Position numbers and translations under genes: made by a program | The notes under the pieces: model-generated | What the model was told of the DNA's origin: nothing | Seen by the model: only the letters and a program-made list of their open reading frames with translations | Databases searched by the model: none | Assembly (NCBI GenBank): GCA_028874795.1 | Contig: JAPPHT010000067.1 | Location: 1 to 51,624 of the forward strand | DNA length: 51,624 nucleotides | Source of the DNA: Chloroflexota bacterium | Lineage (GTDB): Bacteria; Chloroflexota; Dehalococcoidia; Lucifugimonadales; Australimonadaceae | Reading direction: 5' to 3' | Shown here: positions 15,498-23,789 of the stretch, piece after piece | How the letters are laid out: each line of letters begins with the position of its first letter | Numbering within the stretch: position 1 is the stretch's first letter

Positions 15498-18400
15498 ATG
15501 AGTCTCGATACGTTCCATCCCATCGTGCGGACGTGGTTCGAGCGGCGGTTCGGCGCCCCGACGGACGCGCAGGCGCTCGGCTGGCCGGCCATAGCGTCCG
15601 GTCGGCATACGCTCATCGCAGCGCCGACGGGTTCCGGCAAGACGCTTGCGGCGTTCCTCACGAGCCTCGACATGCTCGTGAAGCAGGCGTTGGGGGAGGC
15701 AGAGGGGCGAGATTCCCGCTTTCGCGGGAATGACGGAACAGGGCGCGGGAATGACGCGGATGAGAGCGGGGACCAAGCGGGGTTGGCGGACGAGACGCAG
15801 GTGGTGTACGTGTCGCCGCTGAAGGCGCTGGCGAACGACATCCAGCGGAACCTGCTCGCGCCGCTGGAGGAGATACGAGCGCTCGCTGAAGAGATGGGGC
15901 AGCCGCTGCCGGAGATACGCGTCGCCGTGCGGACGGGCGACACGCCGCAGAAGGAGCGGACGCTCCACGCGCGCAGGCCGCCGCACGTGTTCATCACGAC
16001 GCCGGAGTCACTGTACATCCTGCTTACGTCGGAGCGCGGGCGGCATGCGCTCAAGACGACGCGCACGCTGATCCTCGACGAACTGCACGCGGTCGCGCCC
16101 AGCAAGCGTGGGTCGCACCTTGCGCTGTCGGTGGAGCGTCTGTGCCACCTCGCTGAGGGATCGGTCACGCGCATCGGACTGTCGGCGACGCAGAAACCCA
16201 TCGAGGAGATGGCGCGCTTGCTGACGGGTTCACCCTCACCCGCCGCCGGGGTGGCGACCCTTCGGCAGGCTCAGGGCAGGCTCTCTCCCCTCAAGGGAGA
16301 GGTGGGGGGCGAGGTTCCCGCCTTCGCGGGAATGACGGAAAGAGCAGGAATGACGGAAAGAGCAGGAACGACGGCGGACTGCGTGATCGTGGACACGGGG
16401 CACCGGCGCGCGATGGACGTCGCTATCGAGATGCCGCGCGACTTCGAGCTGGGGCCGATCGCGACGCACGAGCAGTGGGCGCAGACGCTTGACCAGGTGG
16501 TGGAGCTCGCGGAGCAGCACCGGACGACGCTCGTGTTCGTGAACACGCGCCGCCTCGTGGAGCGCGTCGCGCATCTGCTTTCGGACCGGCTCGGCGAGGA
16601 GAATGTGGCGGCGCACCACGGGAGCCTCTCGCGGGAGACGCGGTACGACACGGAGCAGCGGCTGAAGGAAGGGCGGGTGCGAGTGTGCGTCGCGAGCGCG
16701 TCGCTGGAGCTGGGGATCGACATCGGCGACATCGACCTCGTCTGCCAGATCGGCTCTCCGCGCAACATCGGCGTCGCGCTGCAGCGGGTCGGGCGCTCCG
16801 GGCACTTCCTCGGCGGCACACCGAAGGGGCGCTTCTTCCCGCTGACGCGCGACGAGCTCGTGGAGACGGTCGCGCTGCTGCGCTGCATCCGCGACGGGGC
16901 GCTGGACGCGCTCCACATCCCGCCGTGGCCGCTGGACGTGCTCGCGCAGCAGGTGGTGGCGTCGTGCGTGATGGAGGAGTGGGACGAGGATGCGCTCTAC
17001 GCACTGCTGACGCGGGCGTACCCGTACCAGGATCTCTCTCGCGAGCGTTTCGACGACGTGGTGCGGATGCTGTCGGAGGGCGTCGCGGGCCGCTGGGGCC
17101 GTACCACGGCCTATCTGCACCGCGACGGCGTCAACCGCAAGGTGAAGGCGCGGCGCGGGGCGCGCATCACGGCGGTCGCGAACGGCGGCGCGATACCGGA
17201 CACGGCGGACTACCGGGTCATCGCGGAGCCGGACGGCACGATGGTGGGGACGGTGAACGAGGACTTCGCCATCGAGAGCATGGCGGGCGATATCTTCCTG
17301 CTTGGCAACACGCCGTGGAAGATACGCCGCATCGAGCAGGGGACCGTGCGCGTGGAGGAGGCGCAGGGACAGCCACCGACGATACCGTTCTGGCTGGGCG
17401 AGGCGCCCGGGCGCACCGTCGAGCTGTCGCACGAGGTGTCGGCGCTTCGGCGCGACGTGGACGAGCGGCTGCACGCGCGGGAGACTGCGCTGGCGCTGGT
17501 GATGGAGAGCGGGGCGTCGTCCGAGGTTGCGGAGCAGGTGGTGGCGTACGTGGAGGAGGGGAAGCGTGTGCTCGGCATCGTGCCGACGGCGGAGAAGATC
17601 GTGGCGGAGCGCTTCTTCGACGAGGCGGGTGGCATGCAGTTGGTGGTCCATTCACCGCTGGGGAGCCGCATCAACCGCGCGTGGGGGCTGGCGCTGCGCA
17701 AGCGCTTCTGCGCCGGGTTCGACTTCGAGCTGCAGGCGGCGGCGACGGACGAGGGCATCAACATCTCGCTCGGGCCGCAGCACTCATTCCCGGTCGAGGA
17801 GGTGTTCAGCTACCTCAAACCGGCGACGGCGGAGGACGTGCTGACCCAGGCCGTGCTGCAGTCGCCCATCTTTCCGCTGCGCTGGCGGTGGACGGCGTCG
17901 CGGTCGCTCGCGCTGCTGCGCCAGGTGGGCGGCAAGCGCGTGCCGACCCCCATCCAGCGGATGCGCTCGGACGACCTGCTCGCAGCGGTGTTCCCCGCGG
18001 CAGCGGCCTGCCAGGACAACATGCCGGTGGGCGGCAGGGTCGAACCGCCGGACCACCCGCTCGTCTTCGAGACGTTACGCGACTGCCTCACCGAGGCCCT
18101 GGACGCTGAGGGGATGGTGGGCGTGCTGGAGGCCATCGAGCGCGGCGAGATCGAGGTGTTCGGGAAGGACACCCTCCAGCCATCGGCGTTCTCTCACCAG
18201 TTGCTGAACGCGATGCCGTACGCGTTCCTGGACGACGCGCCTCTGGAGGAGCGCCGCGCCCGCGCCGTCACGCTCCGCCGCGCTCTGCCGGAGGACGCGC
18301 GGGACCTCGGCGCGCTGAGTCCCGACGCCATCGCGGAGGAGGAGGCGTACGCCTGGCCCGCGATACGCGACGCCGACGAACTGCACGACGCGCTGCTGTC

Positions 18401-19940
18401 GCTCGTGGTGCTGACGGAGGACGACGTCGCGGAGCACCCGGACGATGCGGAGTCGTGGCGCGAGTGGTACGCGTCGTTGGCCGAGGCGGGACGCGTGCGG
18501 ACACTGGAGGCGCCCCGCAGCCCCGACCCCACAGTACCCTCATCCTCGCCCTCTCCCCTCGTAGGGAGAGGGGACCAGGCGGTTGTCTCTCTGTGGCTCG
18601 CCGTCGAGCGCGAAGCGGTCGTGAACGCGGCGTACGAGGATGGCGACGTCGAGGCGGTGGCGGAGGTCGTGCGCGGACGCGCAGAGTCGTCGGGGCCGTT
18701 CACGGTGAGCGGGCTGGCGCAACGGCTGGCGCTGAGTGATGGCGCGGTGTCGCAGGCCGCGATCAGGCTGGAGTCCGAGGGGGTGCTGCTGCGCGGGCGG
18801 TTCCGTCCCGGCGCGACGGATGAGGAGTTCTGCGACCGCCGGATACTGGCGCGCATCCACCGGAGCACCATCGGGCGGCTGCGGCGGGAGATCGAGCCCG
18901 TCCCGGTCGCGAGCTTCATCCGCTTCCTGCTGGAGTGGCAGCACGCCACCCCTGGGACGCGGCTCGCGGGCGACGCGGGACTGATCGAGATCGTCGAGCA
19001 GTTGCAGGGGTTCGAGGCGGCTGCGGCGGCGTGGGAGAGCGGGCTGCTGATGAACCGGCTGACCGACTTCCACGCATCGACGCTCGACGCGCTGACGCTC
19101 GGCGGTGAGTTGGCGTGGGGACGGTTCGCCCGGCGCACCGGTCCTCCCCCGTCCGCTGCGCTGTCGCGGAACGGGCCGGTGACACTCGCGGTGCGGGAGG
19201 ACGTGGCGTGGTTGCTCGACCCGCCGGACCCGGACACCGCGTTCACCGGCGCGGCGGCGGACGTGCTGGCGTACCTGGAGTCGAGCGGAGCGTCGTTCAT
19301 GCCTGACATCGTGCGCGGATCGAGGAGGCTGCCATCGGAGGTTGAGGAAGCGCTCTGGCTGCTGGTCGCGGCGGGACGCGTGACGGCGGACGGGTTCGGC
19401 GCGCTGCGCGGGCTCGTGTCTGGCATCGCCAAGCGCGTGCAGCGGAAGTCGCGCTGGTCAGGCGCGTCGCGAGTCCGGGCGCAGGCCGCGGCGGGCCGTG
19501 CGGGGAGCCGGTGGTCGCTGCTGCAGTCGTCCGTTGCCGAACCGGACGAGGACATGGTCGAGGCCCGGGCGGCGCAGCTGTTGCGGCGCTACGGCGTGAT
19601 GCTGCGCGAACTGCTGGCGCGCGAGCCGATGGCCCCGCCGTGGGGAGCGCTCGTACGGACGTACCGGCGGGCGGAGGCGCGGGGCGAAGTGCGCGGCGGA
19701 CGGTTCGTCGCCGGGCTGGTGGGCGAGCAGTTCGCGTTGCCGGAGGCGGTCGACGCGCTGCGCGCCGTGCACCGCCGCGCGCCGTCCGGCGAGGTCGTGC
19801 GGGTGTCGGGGTCGGACCCGCTGAACCTCGTTGGTGTGCTCACGCCGGGCCAGCGGGTGCCGGCGGTGGTGGGCAACAGCGTGCTCTATCGCGACGGCGC
19901 GCCGGTGTCCGGGGAGGAGTTGGGAGCGGCAGCGGGGTAG
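15498..19940 (+). CDS. lhr: Lhr-family large ATP-dependent helicase with three repeat-derived inserts
   Basis: 1480 aa superfamily-2 helicase. Motif I APTGSGKT is at 42-49, motif II DELH at 194-197, motif III LSATQ at about 225, motif VI QRVGRSGH at about 429, followed by the long Lhr-specific winged-helix and C-terminal regions. Lhr proteins unwind DNA/RNA hybrids and take part in DNA repair. Three stretches do not look like Lhr and translate intergenic repeats: about 70-95 (DSRFRGNDG), 245-293 (SPSPAAGV, RLSPLKGEVGG, VPAFAGMTE) and 1008-1031 (SSSPSPLVGRGDQ). The frame survives all three. I prefer ATG 15498 because TAGCAT lies 7 nt upstream (leaderless); ATG 15489 is in frame. Confidence 0.93.
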   Translation: MSLDTFHPIVRTWFERRFGAPTDAQALGWPAIASGRHTLIAAPTGSGKTLAAFLTSLDMLVKQALGEAEGRDSRFRGNDGTGRGNDADESGDQAGLADETQVVYVSPLKALANDIQRNLLAPLEEIRALAEEMGQPLPEIRVAVRTGDTPQKERTLHARRPPHVFITTPESLYILLTSERGRHALKTTRTLILDELHAVAPSKRGSHLALSVERLCHLAEGSVTRIGLSATQKPIEEMARLLTGSPSPAAGVATLRQAQGRLSPLKGEVGGEVPAFAGMTERAGMTERAGTTADCVIVDTGHRRAMDVAIEMPRDFELGPIATHEQWAQTLDQVVELAEQHRTTLVFVNTRRLVERVAHLLSDRLGEENVAAHHGSLSRETRYDTEQRLKEGRVRVCVASASLELGIDIGDIDLVCQIGSPRNIGVALQRVGRSGHFLGGTPKGRFFPLTRDELVETVALLRCIRDGALDALHIPPWPLDVLAQQVVASCVMEEWDEDALYALLTRAYPYQDLSRERFDDVVRMLSEGVAGRWGRTTAYLHRDGVNRKVKARRGARITAVANGGAIPDTADYRVIAEPDGTMVGTVNEDFAIESMAGDIFLLGNTPWKIRRIEQGTVRVEEAQGQPPTIPFWLGEAPGRTVELSHEVSALRRDVDERLHARETALALVMESGASSEVAEQVVAYVEEGKRVLGIVPTAEKIVAERFFDEAGGMQLVVHSPLGSRINRAWGLALRKRFCAGFDFELQAAATDEGINISLGPQHSFPVEEVFSYLKPATAEDVLTQAVLQSPIFPLRWRWTASRSLALLRQVGGKRVPTPIQRMRSDDLLAAVFPAAAACQDNMPVGGRVEPPDHPLVFETLRDCLTEALDAEGMVGVLEAIERGEIEVFGKDTLQPSAFSHQLLNAMPYAFLDDAPLEERRARAVTLRRALPEDARDLGALSPDAIAEEEAYAWPAIRDADELHDALLSLVVLTEDDVAEHPDDAESWREWYASLAEAGRVRTLEAPRSPDPTVPSSSPSPLVGRGDQAVVSLWLAVEREAVVNAAYEDGDVEAVAEVVRGRAESSGPFTVSGLAQRLALSDGAVSQAAIRLESEGVLLRGRFRPGATDEEFCDRRILARIHRSTIGRLRREIEPVPVASFIRFLLEWQHATPGTRLAGDAGLIEIVEQLQGFEAAAAAWESGLLMNRLTDFHASTLDALTLGGELAWGRFARRTGPPPSAALSRNGPVTLAVREDVAWLLDPPDPDTAFTGAAADVLAYLESSGASFMPDIVRGSRRLPSEVEEALWLLVAAGRVTADGFGALRGLVSGIAKRVQRKSRWSGASRVRAQAAAGRAGSRWSLLQSSVAEPDEDMVEARAAQLLRRYGVMLRELLAREPMAPPWGALVRTYRRAEARGEVRGGRFVAGLVGEQFALPEAVDALRAVHRRAPSGEVVRVSGSDPLNLVGVLTPGQRVPAVVGNSVLYRDGAPVSGEELGAAAG
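15712..15762. repeat. palindromic element inside lhr (insert 1)
   Basis: ATTCCCGC-TTTC-GCGGGAAT (15712-15731), followed by TGACGG and a second half-copy GCGCGGGAATGACG (15742-15755). It is the same family as 6851-6892 and 16315-16332. It is read as DSRFRGNDG... and lies between helicase motifs I and Ia. Confidence 0.85.
16227..16373. repeat. composite repeat inside lhr (insert 2)
   Basis: Several families are joined: GGTTCACCCTCACCCGCCG (as at 8423), TTCGGCAGGCTCAGGGCAGG, CTCTCCCCTCAAGGGAGAGG, and TTCCCGC-CTTC-GCGGGAA-TGACGG (16315-16338) followed by two degenerate GGAATGACGG/GGAACGACGG copies. It adds about 49 residues between motif III and the second RecA domain. Confidence 0.85.
18520..18582. 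repeat. palindromic element inside lhr (insert 3)
   Basis: CCCACAGTACCCTCATCCTC, then CCTCTCCC...GGGAGAGGGGACC. It closely resembles the intergenic units at 4619-4668 and 11430-11475, including the CAGTACCCTC lead-in. It is translated in frame in the C-terminal part of the helicase. Confidence 0.85.
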
Positions 19941-19943
19941 GGG

Positions 19944-20378
19944 TCAGCGCAGCGGGTCTACGACGGTGAGGAAGGGGAAGCGGTAGAAACCTGTATCGCG
20001 GGTGCATATCCGGCTGATGCCGTGCTCCCTCATCAATACCGCCGTGTGCATGTCGTGTACGAAGTTGCCTCGGATGTCCGGGAGTTCCCGGGTGGTCTGC
20101 GCGAGAACTGCCTGGTGGCGTTCAGTCGGGCGTAGAACCGAAATAGCAGGGGATTCGAGCAACATCTGTAAGAAGAGTTGTGCCTCATCGATACGCCACG
20201 GAACCGGCAGGACGCGCGGGTGTGTACTGACCCGCATGAACTCATAGCAGACGCTCCATGTCAGATACGTCGGTGAAGGGCCGGTTCTGGCCTCGTTCAG
20301 CATCCGACGACATGTTTCATGAGCGTCGGCTCCCGGATCAATCGCGTAGAGGAGGATGTTCGTGTCGAAGACGAGCAC
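19944..20378 (-). CDS. vapC: PIN-domain ribonuclease toxin (VapC family)
   Basis: 144 aa. PIN acidic residues: Asp5 (VFDTNILLYAID), Glu46 (CYEFMRVS), Asp109 (FVHDMHTA) and Asp128 (TRDTGF), a full metal-binding set. VapC toxins cleave tRNA or rRNA. The gene's start is 1 bp from the end of the antitoxin gene, so it is co-translated. It converges on lhr with a 3-bp gap. Confidence 0.9.
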   Translation of the reverse strand: MLVFDTNILLYAIDPGADAHETCRRMLNEARTGPSPTYLTWSVCYEFMRVSTHPRVLPVPWRIDEAQLFLQMLLESPAISVLRPTERHQAVLAQTTRELPDIRGNFVHDMHTAVLMREHGISRICTRDTGFYRFPFLTVVDPLR

Positions 20379-20621
20379 TTACTCCTCTTCCTCCATAACC
20401 CGGTAGAGTTCGTCACGGTTGGCCACATCCACCAGGAACGACCCGCCCTTCAGGATCGGCAACGGGGGCAAGGTGTACTCCTTCTCTTCTTCAACGAGAG
20501 GGTCGTCCAGGATACGGCGGAGGCCGGCTTCCACCAGGGCCGAGATGGTCGTCGAACGGCGAGCGGCTTCTTCGCGAAGCCGCTGCATCACCGTATCGTC
20601 TATGTTGAGCGTGGTCTTCAT
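20379..20621 (-). CDS. vapB: ribbon-helix-helix antitoxin (VapB-like)
   Basis: 80 aa. The N-terminus MKTTLNIDDTVMQRLREEAA followed by STTISALVEAGLRRIL is a ribbon-helix-helix DNA-binding domain; the acidic C-terminus (ending MEEEE) should wrap the PIN toxin. I start at ATG 20621, not the in-frame 20657, because the promoter -10 box lies at 20634-20629, which makes the ATG the likely first codon of a leaderless mRNA. A 17-bp palindrome overlaps that promoter. Confidence 0.85.
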   Translation of the reverse strand: MKTTLNIDDTVMQRLREEAARRSTTISALVEAGLRRILDDPLVEEEKEYTLPPLPILKGGSFLVDVANRDELYRVMEEEE

Positions 20622-20628
20622 ATGGAAA

Positions 20629-20657
20629 ACCATACAGGCTGTATGGCTTTCCGTCAA
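20629..20657 (-). promoter_or_regulatory. vapBC promoter with overlapping palindromic operator
   Basis: Minus strand TTGACG (20657-20652), 17-bp spacer, TATGGT (20634-20629), then 7 nt to ATG 20621. The perfect palindrome CCATACAG-G-CTGTATGG (20630-20646) covers the -10 box and the spacer. It is an obvious site for VapB/VapBC autorepression. Confidence 0.75.
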
Positions 20658-20669
20658 CGCCCGCTGTGC

Positions 20670-21806
20670 CTAGTCCTTGTCGTCCAACTCCGGGTCGTCC
20701 CAGACGTAGTCCGGGTCCTCGAAGAGCCCGGCCGGCATGAGCGACGGAAGGCCGTTCTCCGCGAGGGCTGCCTCGAACTGCTCGCGCACCCAGGGGTCCT
20801 CCTCGATGAACGGCACCTCCTTGTTCAGCCCGCCGTCGTAGCCCATGAGCGCCTTGGGCGGGAAAACGCGCAGCTGGCGGTTCTGCGTGCCGCCGGGGTT
20901 GAGGTGCTGGTGGAACCAGTTGTTCGGCGGGACGAAGACGCTCGCGTCCGTCCACGGGCAGACGATCTTCTCGCCTCCCTCCGGGTACATGACAGCGAAG
21001 CCGCTGCCGGGCGAGACGCCTACGATGGTGACGCCGGGGCCGTGGCGGTGCGCGGCCCGGTAGCGCTGGGGCGGCAGCACCATCATGCCCGTGCGGATGG
21101 CGGAGTTGGGGAAGTTGATGCCGGCGCTGAATGCCCTCCGGTTCCGCCCTCCGTAGGCGCGAAGCTTGTCCCAGACGTTGAGGTCCGGGAAGAAGTTGGC
21201 GTGCCACTGCTGGGTCTCATGCTTCACCCCGCCGCGGTCCACCGTCTCCCGCACGGCGAAGGCTTCCGCGGAGAACGGGTTACCCTCGCTGCCGTACAGC
21301 TCGGTAGGGTCGACGAACGCGTTGTTGAAGAAAAACTCCTGGCGCGGCTGGATGCTCATCATCAGCGGCAGGTAGCTGACGTGGAGCGTCAGCGCCGGCT
21401 GGTCGCCGCGCGCGTTGCTCAACTGGTAGTAGTAGTTGGTCGGGATGCGGAAGAGGCTGCGCTTCTGCCACTCGAAGTTGATCTGCGGGTGGCCTTCCGC
21501 CCAGACGGTGGCGATCCCCTGCCCCTCGACGACGTACACGATCTCCTCGGCCGCCATGCGGAAGGGAGGGATGGTCTCGCCCGGCGGGATCTGCAGGACG
21601 TGCGCCTCCGTGACGCCCTGGTGGCCGACCAGGTTGAGCACGGCGCCGGGGCACCCGCGCAGGCTCCACCAGCCCAACTCCAGCTTCCGCAGGTCCTCGA
21701 CGAAGTAGCCGGTGAAGACCGGAACGTCCTGCGATACGAGCCAGCGGTCATAGGGAGACTGCCACCAGCTGTTGGTCGATCTCCTGTCAGTCGGCGCCGT
21801 GGTCAT
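20670..21806 (-). CDS. bicupin protein, gentisate-dioxygenase-like
   Basis: 378 aa from ATG 21806 with an ideal AAGGAGGACCGCG. There are two cupin barrels: the first around 75-135 (PPGETIPPFRMAAEEIVYVVEGQG), the second around 245-310 (YRAAHRHGPGVTIVGVSPGSG ... NNWFHQHLNPGG). His-x-His is intact only in the second barrel, while the first has FRMAAEE, so probably one metal site remains. Its layout resembles gentisate 1,2-dioxygenase-like proteins. It is the last gene behind the ABC permease and may process or sense the imported compound, which is inference. Confidence 0.75.
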   Translation of the reverse strand: MTTAPTDRRSTNSWWQSPYDRWLVSQDVPVFTGYFVEDLRKLELGWWSLRGCPGAVLNLVGHQGVTEAHVLQIPPGETIPPFRMAAEEIVYVVEGQGIATVWAEGHPQINFEWQKRSLFRIPTNYYYQLSNARGDQPALTLHVSYLPLMMSIQPRQEFFFNNAFVDPTELYGSEGNPFSAEAFAVRETVDRGGVKHETQQWHANFFPDLNVWDKLRAYGGRNRRAFSAGINFPNSAIRTGMMVLPPQRYRAAHRHGPGVTIVGVSPGSGFAVMYPEGGEKIVCPWTDASVFVPPNNWFHQHLNPGGTQNRQLRVFPPKALMGYDGGLNKEVPFIEEDPWVREQFEAALAENGLPSLMPAGLFEDPDYVWDDPELDDKD

Positions 21807-21854
21807 CGCGGTCCTCCTTCTGTGTTGTTCTGTGCTGCTGCGCGCGGGCGCGGT

Positions 21855-23666
21855 TCAGCGCATGCTGGCCGCCGCCTGGCCGCCGGTGGCCTGCCGCGGC
21901 CGCTGGGGTTCCCCGTCCTTCGACTGCACGTCCTGCCGGACGCCGATGCGCAGCCCGAACTGGCGGGCGACGAGCGCGAGGCCGAGGGTGAGGAACATGA
22001 TGATCAGCGTGATGATACCCGCTTCCTCGACGCGGTTGATGCCCGCCGACGCGCGCTCGAGCGCGAGCAGCGAGAGCGTGAGCGTATCCCGCGAGGCGAG
22101 CAGGACGATGCTGGCCGTGGTGGAGGCCGCGGAGATGAAGTTGAGCGCCCCGATCAGCACCATCGTCGGCATCAGGACGGGTATCACGATGCGGAAGTAG
22201 GTGCGGAACCACCCCGCGCCAGCGACGCGGCCGGCCTCCTCCATGTCCGCGCCTATCTGCACCATGATGCCCTTGAATACGTTGGTGCCCGTGGTGTTGC
22301 CGGAGATGATGACAACGAGGATGAGCGCCCAGATGGAGCCGTACAACCAGGAGAGGCCGGGCGTTCCCAGGAAGAGCATCAGCAGTCCCAACGACGAGAT
22401 GATGCCGGGGAACGCCGCCGATATCCAGATGATGGAGTCCAGGATGGAGCGCCCCCGCCACCGCGTGCGGACGATGAGATAGGCGATGACGGAGAAGAGC
22501 AGCGGGCTGCCGACGCCCGCCGTGACCGCAAGGATGAGGGTCGTGCGCGTCGCCTTGAAGAAGAGCGGGTCCGTGAGCACGTTGTACCAGTGATCGAACG
22601 TCCACGCGGGGACAGCGTTGAAGAAGCCTACCCGCGTCATGAAGCTGCCCATCACGATGATGACGAAAGGCAGAGCAGTGAGGAGGATGATGACGATCGA
22701 GATGGTCAGGAAGATGGGCCACTTCCACGCGCCAAGGTCGATGAGGCCGGGGCGGAACCGTCCGGTGATGGTGGTGTAGTGGCGCCGCCCGGTGATCCAG
22801 CGTTGCAGCGGGAATATGAAGCCGATGAGCACGAGGGTGATGGTGGCGAGGACGATCGCTTCGGCGTAGTCCGGTGGGATCTCGGACGTGGTCTGCCGGA
22901 AGATCAGCGTGGAGAAGACGTAGAAGCCGACGCGCGCGCCCAGCAGCTGCTCGGTCTCGAACCCGCTGAACACGCGCAGGATCTGCAGGGCGAAGACGAG
23001 GATGATGGGCGAGATCATGACCGGCAGCGTCACGCGGATGAGGGCGCTGACCTTGGACGCTCCGGAGACGCGCGCGGCTTCCTCCAGGGCGACGTCCATG
23101 TTGCGGAAAGCCGGGGTGAGCAGGATGACCTTGTAGGCGATGCCGTTGCCCATGAGGTTCGCCCAGACGATACCGGCGAGGCCGAAGATGTTGAACGGGC
23201 CTTCCTCGATGAACGGCAGCCTTTCAACGAACGTGTTGAGCAGCCCCACGTCCGGGTCCATCAGCATCATCCAGCCGATGGTGGTGGCGAGGCCGGGGAA
23301 CATGAACGCGACCCAGAACATGTACTCCATGCCGTACGTGAACGGGATGCGGGTCCGGGCGAGGATGAGGGCGATGGCGATGGCGATGGGGAAGCTGAAG
23401 ATGGCCCCGAGGAACCAGACGAGGAACGAGTTGCGGATCGACTCGAAGACGAGCGGCTCGTCCCACGCCTCGATCCAGTTGGAGATTCCCCATTCGCGGG
23501 GCGAGGCCAGTATCTCGGGAGAGACGTCGAAGCTCAGGACGAGCAGCAGGACCATCGGGTAGATGAGGTAGCTGCCCAGCGCCACGATCACGACGAACAT
23601 CACGATCGTGCCGGCTTCCGGCCCGCGCCAGCGGGCGGGCAATACCCGAGAGATCCCTGTCGTCAT
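21855..23666 (-). CDS. ABC transporter permease, two fused permease domains (ferric/thiamine-type)
   Basis: 603 aa with about 12 membrane helices. It carries two MetI-type permease units in one chain, each with its EAA loop: EEAARVSGASKVSALIRV in the first half and EEAGRVAGAGWFRTYFRI in the second. This fused form is typical of FbpB/ThiP-class importers. GAGGAGGAG precedes ATG 23666. The binding protein is encoded just upstream; no ATP-binding subunit is found anywhere near, so one must be supplied from elsewhere. The substrate is unknown. Confidence 0.92.
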   Translation of the reverse strand: MTTGISRVLPARWRGPEAGTIVMFVVIVALGSYLIYPMVLLLVLSFDVSPEILASPREWGISNWIEAWDEPLVFESIRNSFLVWFLGAIFSFPIAIAIALILARTRIPFTYGMEYMFWVAFMFPGLATTIGWMMLMDPDVGLLNTFVERLPFIEEGPFNIFGLAGIVWANLMGNGIAYKVILLTPAFRNMDVALEEAARVSGASKVSALIRVTLPVMISPIILVFALQILRVFSGFETEQLLGARVGFYVFSTLIFRQTTSEIPPDYAEAIVLATITLVLIGFIFPLQRWITGRRHYTTITGRFRPGLIDLGAWKWPIFLTISIVIILLTALPFVIIVMGSFMTRVGFFNAVPAWTFDHWYNVLTDPLFFKATRTTLILAVTAGVGSPLLFSVIAYLIVRTRWRGRSILDSIIWISAAFPGIISSLGLLMLFLGTPGLSWLYGSIWALILVVIISGNTTGTNVFKGIMVQIGADMEEAGRVAGAGWFRTYFRIVIPVLMPTMVLIGALNFISAASTTASIVLLASRDTLTLSLLALERASAGINRVEEAGIITLIIMFLTLGLALVARQFGLRIGVRQDVQSKDGEPQRPRQATGGQAAASMR

Positions 23667-23746
23667 CTCCTCCTCATCGCGCGCCGCCGTTCAGTCGCCC
23701 AGGACCGTCTTCAGCGGGCTGCGCCCATCCCGCCGCATGGGGTGGG

Positions 23747-23774
23747 GGAGGCCTCGGAACACTCCGTGGCCTCC
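23747..23774 (-). promoter_or_regulatory. intercistronic hairpin between binding-protein and permease genes
   Basis: GGAGGCC-A-CGGA-GTGT-TCCG-A-GGCCTCC on the minus strand: 11 pairs with one A/A mismatch and no T run. It is likely an mRNA-stabilising or partial-termination structure, which would give more binding protein than permease. Confidence 0.5.
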
Positions 23775-23789
23775 CTCCGTTTGCCGCGC

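Noticed and set aside
16236-17651. 471-codon minus-strand frame inside lhr
   Set aside because: Shadow of the helicase frame, rich in Arg/His with no motif.
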